Assembly: GCA_016712045.1 (NCBI GenBank)
Contig: JADJRV010000003.1
Location: forward strand, 238,621-302,620
Direction: 5' to 3'
Source: Chloracidobacterium sp.
Lineage (GTDB): Bacteria; Acidobacteriota; Blastocatellia; Pyrinomonadales; Pyrinomonadaceae
Length of the DNA stretch: 64,000 nt
Shown: positions 1 to 7,935 of the stretch, piece by piece
Numbering within the stretch: position 1 is the stretch's first letter
How the letters are laid out: each line of letters begins with the position of its first letter
Notes under the pieces: generated by a model
The model's input: the letters and a program-made list of their open reading frames with translations, nothing else
Databases searched by the model: none
What the model was told of the DNA's origin: nothing
Program-made: the position numbers and the translations under genes

Positions 1-701
1 GAAGCTATTTTTGCATTCTTTCTAAAGGTCTTGCCGCCATCGGTCGAGTACGAATAAAAGACCTCGCTGTTTGGCTCGGTGTCTTCGTGATGTGCCATTG
101 CCGCACCCATCTTTTCCATATCGTGCGTTTGTACGGCGATGTTGCGTTCGTCAAGCCACGCCACATAAATCCACCCGTATTCTGTAACCGCCAGCGAATG
201 CATACCGTGCGAAGCTGGTTTTGTATCGTCGTTGACCTTTGCCGGATCGCCAAATGTCCGTCCGCCGTCACGCGAAGCCGACAGCACCAGGTCGTTGCCT
301 TTTGCCTTTTCGTCTGCGAGCTTTCGGGTCCAGCCGATATAGATCGTATTGTCTTTTGCGATGGCGATGGTCGGCGGGTCGCCTTTCCAAGCCTTCGCCT
401 CGCCCGCTGCGGGATTGACCCTGACCTTTTCACCCGCAGGCTTTCCGGCGGCATCGAGTTTCTGTACAAACACATCCGCCGCCTTGCCCGAATGTTCGAC
501 ATACACAACAAAAACATTCCCGACCGCGTCCGCCGCGATCGCCGGCTCTGACGCATCTATTCCACCAGCAGAAATGCGTATCGCCGACGCTGTATCAGTA
601 TTTGTCTTGCTGTCTGCCGAAGGCTTATCCGCCATCTTGGTGCACCCAACAGAGATCAGTATTAATGCAATAAAAAGAAACGTAAAACTGCTGCGAATCA
701 T
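1..701 (-). CDS. BNR/Asp-box (sialidase-like) lipoprotein, 3' end outside window
   Basis: Reading leftward from an ATG at 701 the frame is open to the window edge, giving at least 233 residues. The N-terminus is a lipoprotein signal with a Cys after LISVG (about residue 19), so the protein should be anchored on the periplasmic or outer face. The body carries Asp-box-like SxDGGxTF motifs (SRDGGRTFG, STDGGKTFR) typical of BNR beta-propellers. Such propellers occur in sialidases and in many non-enzymatic exported proteins, so no substrate can be named. A strongly Arg-rich reading in another frame of the same strand is a shadow. It is the last gene before the CDF transporter on the same strand, 45 bases away. 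Confidence 0.75.
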   Translation of the reverse strand, partial: MIRSSFTFLFIALILISVGCTKMADKPSADSKTNTDTASAIRISAGGIDASEPAIAADAVGNVFVVYVEHSGKAADVFVQKLDAAGKPAGEKVRVNPAAGEAKAWKGDPPTIAIAKDNTIYIGWTRKLADEKAKGNDLVLSASRDGGRTFGDPAKVNDDTKPASHGMHSLAVTEYGWIYVAWLDERNIAVQTHDMEKMGAAMAHHEDTEPNSEVFYSYSTDGGKTFRKNAKIA

Positions 702-746
702 ATATCTCAATTGTAATGTCCGCATTTACCCGTGACAAATTCCACA

Positions 747-1367
747 TTATTCACCCGGAATATTTCTTAATTCGTGAGTCGCCTTTGAAAACACATTAAA
801 CCCCGAACGCAAAAGGAGACAAACCAATGCGAGCGCGATGATTATGTCGGGCCAACCTGACCCCGTGAGCCAAACCGCACCAGCGGCGGCAAAGACGGAT
901 ATATTCGAAGCGATATCGTTACGCGAACATTCCCACACCGAACTCATATTTACATCGTCGGTGCGATGACGCGTAAGTAAGACCAGACATAGCGAGTTTC
1001 CGGCGAGTGTAAGCAAACTAACGACGCCCATAATTTCGAAGACCGGAATGGTCGGCACGAACAGCCTATAGATCACCTGTCCCAGCACGATGAGAGCAGC
1101 AAGCAAGATCAATGAACCTTTGAATAGAGCAACCTGTGCCTTAGCCCGCGACGATCTATAAACGACGTAGAGACTGAGTGCGTACGTGATCGCGTCACCC
1201 AGATTATCAAGCGAATCTGACAAAAGCGCGCTCGAACCCGCGTAAATACCCGCTCCGATGCCCGCAGCAAACATCACAACGTTTATCACGAGCACGATCT
1301 TTAACGTCGAACTCTGTCGCTCCCGCAGAGCCCCGATCGCATCATCTTTGTCGCAACACTCAACCAT
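747..1367 (-). CDS. CDF-like cation transporter (paralogue of the 14.6 kb gene)
   Basis: About 206 residues with five to six hydrophobic segments. The first helices contain SDSLDNLGDA, the position where cation diffusion facilitators carry their Asp metal ligands, and a later helix carries SRNDIASN, a second polar metal-site pattern. The soluble C-terminal domain of full-length CDF proteins (about 300 residues) is absent. The likely role is export of a divalent metal across the inner membrane, by family resemblance. The N-terminal Cys pair (VECCDK) could bind metal. Roughly four residues in five match the gene at 14587-15195. I prefer the ATG at 1367 over an upstream TTG because the paralogue starts there. 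It is divergent from the DUF3703 gene. Confidence 0.85.
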   Translation of the reverse strand: MVECCDKDDAIGALRERQSSTLKIVLVINVVMFAAGIGAGIYAGSSALLSDSLDNLGDAITYALSLYVVYRSSRAKAQVALFKGSLILLAALIVLGQVIYRLFVPTIPVFEIMGVVSLLTLAGNSLCLVLLTRHRTDDVNMSSVWECSRNDIASNISVFAAAGAVWLTGSGWPDIIIALALVCLLLRSGFNVFSKATHELRNIPGE

Positions 1368-1483
1368 AACCAACCTTAGAATATGCTAACGCCAACCGCT
1401 TATCAATTGCTCTAATTTTAAGCTCAGATACAACCCAAACCGCCGCTTTTTTGTTTGATATCACAATAGATACAATTGAATCA

Positions 1484-1831
1484 ATGACTGATAGTTTGGC
1501 AAAAAATATCGATGCGGAGATCGATCTGGCGAATCGACGGCTCGCCGCGAACGACCTTTCCGGGGCGTTCAAGCATCTCGAACGAGCTCATGTGCTCGGA
1601 CAGTCTTCGACCTATCAACACACCCGTATTCATTGGCGGATGTTAAAGTTGGCACTTCGAATGCGGAGCGTGCGAGAAATATGGGGACAGATCATTAGGA
1701 TAATTGGTGCATCGACCAAGACCCCTTTGGGGATCTATCCAACCGGAAACACGGGCGGAGCCGACGTTTGGTTCTTGAAGCCTATGCCGATCCCCGACGA
1801 CTTGCAGGAAATGCTCAACAACATACATTAA
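1484..1831 (+). CDS. DUF3703 family protein
   Basis: A soluble protein of about 115 residues whose core (ERAHVLGQ, STYQHTRIHW, GIYPTGNTGGADVWF) matches the DUF3703 family. Family members are often found beside CDF and RND heavy-metal genes, and their function is unknown. A paralogue at 52120-52476 shares nearly the whole core. The frame also opens at a TTG at 1451, but the ATG at 1484 gives an N-terminus matching the paralogue in length. It is divergently paired with the CDF-like transporter across about 115 bases, so the two may share a control region. The conserved His residues in QHTRIHW could be metal ligands, which is speculation. Confidence 0.85.
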   Translation: MTDSLAKNIDAEIDLANRRLAANDLSGAFKHLERAHVLGQSSTYQHTRIHWRMLKLALRMRSVREIWGQIIRIIGASTKTPLGIYPTGNTGGADVWFLKPMPIPDDLQEMLNNIH

Positions 1832-1849
1832 CCTGACCGGATTTCAAAC

Positions 1850-2275
1850 ATGAATGTGAAAAACAAATTAAACGGCATGCTGCCATATTTTGCGTGGCTA
1901 ACCGCTTTGCTCGGTGTCGCGGGCAGCCTTTTTTTTAGCGAGGTGATGCTGTTGCCGCCGTGTGTTTTGTGCTGGTATCAGCGGATCGCTCTGTATCCGC
2001 TGGTGTTTATTATCGCGGCGGGCATCATACTTCGCGATCATCGGATGAAATTTTACGGGCTGCCGCTGTGCATTGCGGGGCTCATCATCGCTATCTATCA
2101 CAATCTGCTGTACTACGGATTTATCCCCGAGAGCATCACTCCGTGTGCCGAAGGCGTGCCGTGCAACGCCGTGCAGATCGAGTGGCTTGGGTTTATCACT
2201 ATTCCGTTAATGGGCCTCGCGGCATTCGTTTTTATCTCGGCGTGCCTGATACTTTATAAACAAGAGGAGCAATAA
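1850..2275 (+). CDS. dsbB: DsbB/BdbC-type disulfide oxidoreductase
   Basis: 141 residues with four transmembrane segments. A first Cys pair sits in PPCVLCWYQR near residue 40, the classic DsbB/BdbC motif with the Cys-x-x-Cys quinone-linked pair and conserved Trp-Tyr-Gln-Arg. A second pair, PCAEGVPC, lies in the periplasmic loop between helices 3 and 4. The protein should reoxidise a DsbA-like thiol oxidase and pass electrons to quinone. The DsbA-like gene follows 3 bases downstream, so the two are surely co-transcribed. Short DsbB proteins of this class are usual outside the proteobacteria. Confidence 0.92.
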   Translation: MNVKNKLNGMLPYFAWLTALLGVAGSLFFSEVMLLPPCVLCWYQRIALYPLVFIIAAGIILRDHRMKFYGLPLCIAGLIIAIYHNLLYYGFIPESITPCAEGVPCNAVQIEWLGFITIPLMGLAAFVFISACLILYKQEEQ

Positions 2276-2278
2276 TTT

Positions 2279-2968
2279 ATGAGAAAGGAAGTTAAAATTT
2301 TGGCGGCCATCGTTATCGTGGTCATCATCGGCGGGGTCTTTGCGGCAAACTATTACCGTAATTCTGTCCAAAACACGCCTGTCACGGCAAACAGCAATAG
2401 CGGCAAGCCAAAGGTAGATCCGGCAACGCTTGTCCGCCCGGACAGCCCTGTGCTCGGACCGGCGGATGCAACGATCACGCTGGTCGAGTTTTACGATCCT
2501 GAGTGCGAATCGTGCGCGTCGTTTGCCCCGGTCGTCAAAAAGATACTTGCCGATTACCAAGGCAAGATCCGTCTCGTCGCGAGATATATGCCGCTGCACC
2601 CAAATTCGCTGACGGCCGCTAATTTTATCGAGGCCGCCGCCGAACAGGGCAAATATTGGGAAGCCCAAGACCTGCTGTTCAAGAAACAGCCCGAGTGGGG
2701 CACAATACACGGTCCCGCTCCGACGACGCCTCCGCCGCCGATCAACGAGCTTTTTGACAAATACGCCAAAGAGCTCGGGCTCGATACGACCAAAGCCGCC
2801 GCTGCCATCAAAGAAAAGCGTTTCGACGCCAAGATCGCCCAAGACAAAAAAGACGGCCAAACCCTCGGCGTCCGCCGCACCCCAACATTCTTCGTCAACG
2901 GCCGCGAACTCGCCACCTTCGGCGAACCCAGCCTCAGAGCCTTGATCGAGGAGGAATTGAAGAAGTAA
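2279..2968 (+). CDS. DsbA/BdbD-like thioredoxin-fold protein
   Basis: 229 residues: an N-terminal signal anchor, a low-complexity linker (residues about 35-55), then a DsbA-like thioredoxin fold. The active site is CESC within YDPECESCASFAP (about residue 80), and the cis-proline loop is seen in RRTPTFFVNG near residue 205. It should catalyse disulfide exchange or metal-thiol chemistry outside the cytoplasm, with the DsbB-like partner encoded 3 bases upstream. CxSC rather than CPHC suggests the redox potential may differ from DsbA. With metal genes on both sides, a role in periplasmic thiol stress is plausible but unproven. Confidence 0.9.
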   Translation: MRKEVKILAAIVIVVIIGGVFAANYYRNSVQNTPVTANSNSGKPKVDPATLVRPDSPVLGPADATITLVEFYDPECESCASFAPVVKKILADYQGKIRLVARYMPLHPNSLTAANFIEAAAEQGKYWEAQDLLFKKQPEWGTIHGPAPTTPPPPINELFDKYAKELGLDTTKAAAAIKEKRFDAKIAQDKKDGQTLGVRRTPTFFVNGRELATFGEPSLRALIEEELKK

Positions 2969-3042
2969 GGAAATTTCCTATCTTATCGATTGGATTCTTG
3001 CGTGCGCCTCACTGCGAGTGGTAGAGTTCGAGTACTTCGATC

Positions 3043-3858
3043 ATGTCGACATCAACAATCGACAAGCAATCTCGTCCGTTACCACGTCATGTGGCCGTCA
3101 TCGGCGCTGCGGGTGGTCTCGGTCAAGGCATACTCCGCGTATGCCGAGCCGAAGGGGTTGGATTCACGGCCATCGTACGCTCGCGGCCGGAGCGTATAAC
3201 CGAGGTGCCGGCCGGCTCTCGTGTCTCACTTGTCACATCTCTTGCTGACGACGATGCTCTGACCGATGCGTTTTCCGGTGCGGAAGTCGTACTCGCGGCC
3301 TTGGGAACTACCTCGACGAGTTATGATCGCTCAGCCTTGCTTTCAGCGAACATGGACACCGTCGCAAAATCGATGTCCGCTGCGGGCGTCGACCGCATAA
3401 TTATTATCAACACGATGATCGCTTTACCGCCTGGTAAGCGTTCGAGCCGTTTAATGCGCTTCTTCTCTTGGATGCCCGGTACGATCGGACGCGGAGCAAC
3501 GGAGCAACAAGCGGTCGTTGACGCGCTCGGAGATGGGGCTTTTTCGTCGTTTCGGTGGACGCTGGTACGGGCGGGCGTTAACGCCAAGGGAAAGGATGAG
3601 CCTCCGGTGGCCTCGTTGGACTGGGACGGTGCCCAAAACTCGTGGTTCCCCGTTTCGTATGAAGCCATGGGCCGATGGATGCTCGAGGAGGCGGTTGCAG
3701 ATCGTTTATCCGAGCAGCTCCGCTTGTATCCTGCAGACGTAGCTAACGCCTTTTGGTTAGTGGAATCTCAGGAAATGTCTTTGGAGACTTTATGGTCACT
3801 CGATTGCGGCTCTGGCGGGTCACAAAATGGATCGCATTTGGAATCGTGGCTGCTATAG
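3043..3858 (+). CDS. NAD(P)-binding SDR / NmrA-like protein
   Basis: 271 residues beginning with a Rossmann fold: AVIGAAGGLGQG near residue 20 is the dinucleotide-binding Gly-rich loop of atypical short-chain dehydrogenases. A second conserved stretch reads VLAALGTTS, and DRIIIINTM is the beta-5 edge. No clear YxxxK catalytic pair is visible, as in atypical NmrA-like members that act as reductases or NADP sensors. The C-terminal tail overlaps the start of the hydrolase that follows. The natural stop may lie earlier if the overlap comes from an indel, because the last 25 residues look unlike the family. Confidence 0.75.
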   Translation: MSTSTIDKQSRPLPRHVAVIGAAGGLGQGILRVCRAEGVGFTAIVRSRPERITEVPAGSRVSLVTSLADDDALTDAFSGAEVVLAALGTTSTSYDRSALLSANMDTVAKSMSAAGVDRIIIINTMIALPPGKRSSRLMRFFSWMPGTIGRGATEQQAVVDALGDGAFSSFRWTLVRAGVNAKGKDEPPVASLDWDGAQNSWFPVSYEAMGRWMLEEAVADRLSEQLRLYPADVANAFWLVESQEMSLETLWSLDCGSGGSQNGSHLESWLL

Positions 3859-4803
3859 TCTCCGGGGCTTTGTATCAGCTCGTCACGACGCGATTGGATG
3901 ATGGAAAATATCTGCCGCCCGGGCAGATCGTCGATGTCAAAGGCCACAAAATGCACATCAACTGTACGGGCAACGGAGCAACTACCGTCATTCTTGAATC
4001 TGGCTTGGCCGGCGGCTCGTTAGACTGGAGCCTTGTCCAGCCTGAGGTTGCAAAGTTTGGCCGGGTCTGCAGTTACGACCGGGCAGGCATCGTTTGGAGT
4101 GCAGCCAGCGATCGCCGTCGCGATGCGGCCCAGATCACCAGTGAACTACACGATCTGCTTGACGCGGCCAACATTTCCCCGCCGTACGTGATAGTTGGAC
4201 ACTCAATCGGCGGCGTTTACGTTCAACTATTTGCCGCCCGATACCCAGATGAAGTGGCGGGCGTAGTCCTTGTCGATTCCTCGCATCAGGATCAACTCGC
4301 AACCGTGGCGGGCATTCCTCATTTGTACCTTACTTATTCAAGGCAGCCGCCCCGTTGGCATCGCTCGGATAGTGAACTCACTGGAAGACTTTCCAAATCT
4401 TTCTTCTGAAGCAAAGGCCGAACGGGCAGGCCTTTATTCGCATACGCAGACGGTATTTGCGATCGCGAATGAGATGGCTGCAGTATCTGAAAGTTTGGCC
4501 CAACTCCGAAGCTCGCCGATGCAGCTTGGTGACAAGCCGCTAATCGTTTTGTCGCGCGGACTCAGCGACGGTGCTTCGCCCGAAACAGAGGCGGCTTGGA
4601 GATCTCTCCAAACCGAAATGGTAAAATCCTCTTCGAACGGAAAGCAGGTAATTGCAGAAAAAAGCGGCCATTATATTCAATTCTCCGAGCCGGAACTCGT
4701 GACCGTAGCCATTCATGATGTCATCCGCGCGGCAGCGGAAAACCGTGATCGCAAAACGGCTTGGCGAATCAATTTTGAGGAGGGAGACTTTTGGAATATC
4801 TAA
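3792..4803 (+). pseudogene. alpha/beta hydrolase, frameshifted
   Basis: An alpha/beta-hydrolase spread over at least two frames. The first part, from an ATG at 3792, has an N-terminal membrane anchor, an oxyanion-type region (LESGLAGGSLDWS) and the nucleophile elbow GHSIGG. It reads to a stop at 4407-4409. The second part, in the next frame, carries the rest of the fold to 4803, including SRGLSDG (acid region) and a C-terminal HYIQFSEPE that supplies the catalytic His. The joint lies near 4330-4375, where a third frame (LFKAAAPL) also looks coding, so probably two small indels are present. Either the gene is broken or the sequence has errors there. The usual product would be an esterase or lipase. 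Confidence 0.8.
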
Positions 4804-5195
4804 TAGGTACCATATTCGGCATAGCAATAGGCGTCCTAACATCCCCCGGTCGGATGGACCGCGACCGCTCGCTATATCCGGCGATGATGATCGTCATAGC
4901 TTTACTATACTGTCTGTTTGCGGTGTTGGGCGGATCGACTCAGGCATTAATGATCGAGGCTACTGTCGGTTTGATATTCATTGCATCGGCAATTGCTGGA
5001 TTTAAGTCGACACTCTGGTTCACCTCAGCCGGCATTGTCGGTCACGGCCTGTTTGATCTGGTCCACCCGCACTTGTTTCTTAACCCAGGCGTTCCTGTGT
5101 GGTGGCCGGGATTTTGCGGCACGATCGACATCGTGTTGGGCATTTATCTTGCGTGGCTGATCTCGCGTGACCGGATACGTAGCATTAATGCGTGA
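4791..5195 (+). CDS. small four-helix membrane protein, DUF6010-like
   Basis: 134 residues with about four transmembrane helices and conserved-looking polar spots (RMDRDRSLYP, GHGLFDLVHPHLF, NPGVPVWWPGFC) that resemble the DUF6010 membrane family. The function is unknown. The start is a TTG at 4791, fixed by a strong GAGGAGGGAG ribosome site a few bases upstream; no ATG fits. It overlaps the last 13 bases of the hydrolase, so translation is probably coupled. A strong terminator hairpin follows. Confidence 0.75.
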   Translation: MEYLIGTIFGIAIGVLTSPGRMDRDRSLYPAMMIVIALLYCLFAVLGGSTQALMIEATVGLIFIASAIAGFKSTLWFTSAGIVGHGLFDLVHPHLFLNPGVPVWWPGFCGTIDIVLGIYLAWLISRDRIRSINA

Positions 5196-5206
5196 ACCTA
5201 ACGACG

Positions 5207-5239
5207 AAAAGGCCGCGAACATAACGCTCGCGGCCTTTT
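5207..5239. terminator. bidirectional Rho-independent terminator
   Basis: Inverted repeat with arms AAAAGGCCGCGA and TCGCGGCCTTTT around a 9-base loop. The A and T runs on the two sides allow termination in both directions, which fits its place between the convergent genes ending at 5195 (+) and 5274 (-). Confidence 0.85.
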
Positions 5240-5273
5240 ACCTATTCACTGTTAACTATTCCCTATTCACTTG

Positions 5274-7142
5274 CTACGGCATTACGACCTCTTGCTTTGT
5301 CGCGGTTGCGTAGGCGGCGGATTTGCCGTCTTTGCTGATGAGATTGACCTGTGTGCAGCCCTTTTCCAGAGCGGCCTTTAGGACGACCTGTAAGAACTCC
5401 TGACGCTTTTCTTTTGGCAGGACGTCCCACGACGGCAGCAGTTGGCCGTAGAAAGTTTCGCCGCTGATCTTTGCGATGCGTAGATGCTCTTGGAGTTTGG
5501 TGTTTTCGATCTCGACCTGGGCGACGCCTGAGCTTGATACTTTTTCGTCGGTGACGAAATTTGCCCAAGTGTACAGCCCGAACGATGCTGCGATCAGCAC
5601 TATCGACGCTGCGAGAAACCAGCGGTTGACGCTAAACGCATTTGCTTTGAGCCGCTGAAAGTATGAGTTTTCATTGACGACCTTAACAGGCTTTTCTTTG
5701 ACTTCGACTGCCTCAGAATAGTCGATCTCAGGTTCGACGCGAACCTCTTCGGCCATCGGGATGTTGATCTCGGCATCACGCGACAGCTCAACGAGCAACT
5801 CTTCGAGCCCCAGCGAACGTCCGGTTACCTCAGAGATCGCCATCTGATCGATGCTCTCAAATTTGGTCTGCATCGCGGAAACATCCTGTTTGCGTCGTTC
5901 GCGGTCGATGAGCTCGACATAGGCGTTGCCAATGCGGATGTTGCAATCGATCGCGGCGGCGGTCACCTGCGGAGCGTAAAACAGCTCACTAATGCTCTCT
6001 TTGAACATTCGCAGCCGTCCAAAGAAATCGCTCTCGATCAATTGGTCAAAAACCGACGCGTTTTCAGCCTCGATGGCGAGGTCTTCGAAACTCAGCGCGG
6101 TGAGCATGACCTTTGATTCGTCATCGTCGGCCGTGTAAAGCGGTATGCTCGACCAGTCGCTGTAGAGAGTGTTGATGTGCGTCAGCATCTCGTCGCGTTT
6201 GAACAGACAGATGCGTTTTTCCTGTGCGACCGCACGCGAAAAGAGCCGCGTGATGACAAAATCAAACTTTGAACGGACGGCTTCACTATACGGCAGGTTG
6301 CGGTAAAAACGTGCCAAACCAAGCAACGCCTGTGAGCTGAGTGCCGGACGCGAGCGTTCGCAATACTGGCGGAGGCTCGATACCGGGATATCGCGATCGC
6401 GGTCGGCTAACGCCGTACACCACGACTCGGTTTCCTGCATCAGCGTAAATTCTGCACTGGCGTGTTCCTCAGAAGATTCACTCTCAGTAACCTGCAAAAA
6501 GATATTCAGAGCCTTTTTCGCATTAAAATCGTCGTAGGCCCGCGGCACGATCTTTAGATATTCGCGTTCGACGCCCGTCAAGACGTGCTCGACCATCTGC
6601 AGGCTCGAAACCTCGCCCATCGCACGTTTCTTAAAAAACTCTTTTCCCTTTCGGATTCGTTTGTCTTGCGGCTGTTCGACTTGTGTTTCACCTTCAGCGG
6701 CTGGCCCGGCTTCAACATCGGCTGCGGGCGGGACATCTTCGTGATCTTGAACCGGTTGGTCTTCGTAATGCCCTAATATCTCGGGTTGCGGAGCGGGAGC
6801 GACGTGCGGTGCTTCTATTGATGCAAAATTGTTTTCGGCGTACTCTTTGACGACCGGTTCTTCGGTGTCATGTATCGCAGTCTCGTATGATGACGATGCG
6901 GCGACGTATTGCTCTGAATAGGGCTCTGTCAGCACAGATTCGGTAACATTGTCGTGCATTTCGTCGCCAACAAGATCACGCTCGCCGTATTCCGACAGAT
7001 CGTGGCTCGGATTCGGCATTTCCGTTTCATGAATTTCGTCGTCATGATCTGGCACGGATCGTTCGGACAACGGTTCGCTAACGGGCTTTTCGAGTAGGTT
7101 TTCCTCTTGTAATTCAACAACGAGGTCTTCGAAGACATTCAT
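5274..7142 (-). CDS. unknown 622-aa protein with acidic N-terminus and C-terminal membrane helix
   Basis: I do not recognise this protein. From the ATG at 7142 it has about 180 residues of very acidic, low-complexity sequence rich in Glu, Val and Pro. A compact, mostly helical region follows (about residues 200-500). One transmembrane helix lies near residues 540-560 (FLAASIVLIAASFGLY), and the last 80 residues lie on the far side. An upstream in-frame start at 7250 would add 36 residues inside the pilin gene and is less likely. It lies 58 bases after the pilin-like gene on the same strand, so a role in envelope or pilus biology is possible from context only. Confidence 0.7.
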   Translation of the reverse strand: MNVFEDLVVELQEENLLEKPVSEPLSERSVPDHDDEIHETEMPNPSHDLSEYGERDLVGDEMHDNVTESVLTEPYSEQYVAASSSYETAIHDTEEPVVKEYAENNFASIEAPHVAPAPQPEILGHYEDQPVQDHEDVPPAADVEAGPAAEGETQVEQPQDKRIRKGKEFFKKRAMGEVSSLQMVEHVLTGVEREYLKIVPRAYDDFNAKKALNIFLQVTESESSEEHASAEFTLMQETESWCTALADRDRDIPVSSLRQYCERSRPALSSQALLGLARFYRNLPYSEAVRSKFDFVITRLFSRAVAQEKRICLFKRDEMLTHINTLYSDWSSIPLYTADDDESKVMLTALSFEDLAIEAENASVFDQLIESDFFGRLRMFKESISELFYAPQVTAAAIDCNIRIGNAYVELIDRERRKQDVSAMQTKFESIDQMAISEVTGRSLGLEELLVELSRDAEINIPMAEEVRVEPEIDYSEAVEVKEKPVKVVNENSYFQRLKANAFSVNRWFLAASIVLIAASFGLYTWANFVTDEKVSSSGVAQVEIENTKLQEHLRIAKISGETFYGQLLPSWDVLPKEKRQEFLQVVLKAALEKGCTQVNLISKDGKSAAYATATKQEVVMP

Positions 7143-7200
7143 GGTTTGGCACCTGTTATTATTTCGGGGCTGGAAATAACTGGGGAGAAATTTTGATCCA

Positions 7201-7623
7201 TTAAGGCAGGATCTGCCTGATCTCACCACCCTGGGTGAGTTCGTAAACATAGGTCACGCCTTCGCCAGCGATGCTGCGGGTCGCTGTGATCGTATAACCG
7301 TTTCGAAGCTCGACATCGGTCGGGGCGGCTGGTGACATCGACAGCACAAATTTTCCACGGTTGATATTGTTGCCGGAATTGGTTCCGATGCTGCTTGAGA
7401 GCAGATTGTTGACTTCGGTGAGGCGGCCAAAGCGGTTATTCTGCGAATAATAATTTACCTGTGTCGAAGCGATCGTACGCATGGTGGCAAATGTATTGCC
7501 GTTCTCGGCAGCACGCAATCCTTTTTGCAACGCTGGCACTGCGACCGAGGCGACTATTCCGATAATTACAACTACGATCAACAACTCGATCAATGAAAAT
7601 CCACTTTCCCTTTTGTTTTTCAT
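7201..7623 (-). CDS. type IV pilin-like / GspG-like prepilin
   Basis: 140 residues with a textbook class III signal: a short basic leader (KNKRESG) ends at the prepilin peptidase site before FSLIELLIVVVIIG, with Glu at position 5 of the mature helix. The N-terminal helix builds the filament core; the C-terminal 90 residues form a small globular head with no disulfide-forming Cys pair. It may be a minor pilin, a major pilin or a type II secretion pseudopilin; the sequence does not decide. The ATG at 7621-7623 has GAGGTG upstream. The next gene on this strand is the unknown 622-aa protein. Confidence 0.9.
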   Translation of the reverse strand: MKNKRESGFSLIELLIVVVIIGIVASVAVPALQKGLRAAENGNTFATMRTIASTQVNYYSQNNRFGRLTEVNNLLSSSIGTNSGNNINRGKFVLSMSPAAPTDVELRNGYTITATRSIAGEGVTYVYELTQGGEIRQILP

Positions 7624-7935
7624 CCATTACACCTCAAAGTCTTTACTAAAGTGACATTTTTTGGCACCTAGATTTTGACAAGTTACGGCATATTTGCCCG
7701 ATCGTTTGCCACATAATCCAGGTTTTTCATATATTTACGGGGATTGCGGCGTTAAAACCCTGACTCCCGAGGTTGGATATTGCAAGCGTTATGCCAAAGG
7801 CCATATCACCGGTTATTTTGGCCAAAAACCATCGAAATCCCCAGTGTTTATGGGTGTGTTTGTTTTTTGTGAGTTTTTTTATAAGCTATATGTTTTTGTT
7901 GTAAGCAAAGTGACCCTTGATAAGGGGAGAAACAA
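7624..7935. other. 312-base divergent intergenic region between pilin and speA
   Basis: No convincing gene. An open frame at 7694-7948 has no ribosome site, no recognisable sequence, and overlaps the speA start, so I leave it out. The region must hold the divergent promoters. A GGCCA/TGGCC arm pair near 7800-7824 could form a weak hairpin in the speA leader. I see no known riboswitch. Confidence 0.5.

Noticed and set aside
5..556. Arg-rich open frame on the minus strand
   Set aside because: The correct minus-strand frame encodes a lipoprotein with BNR motifs; the Arg-rich text is the shadow frame.
1651..1668. -24/-12 promoter-like match in the DUF3703 gene
   Set aside because: It lies inside a conserved coding region in the same orientation and is probably chance.
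7660..7680. -24/-12 promoter near the pilin gene
   Set aside because: TGGCAC is present but the -12 GC is missing and the orientation is away from the pilin gene.
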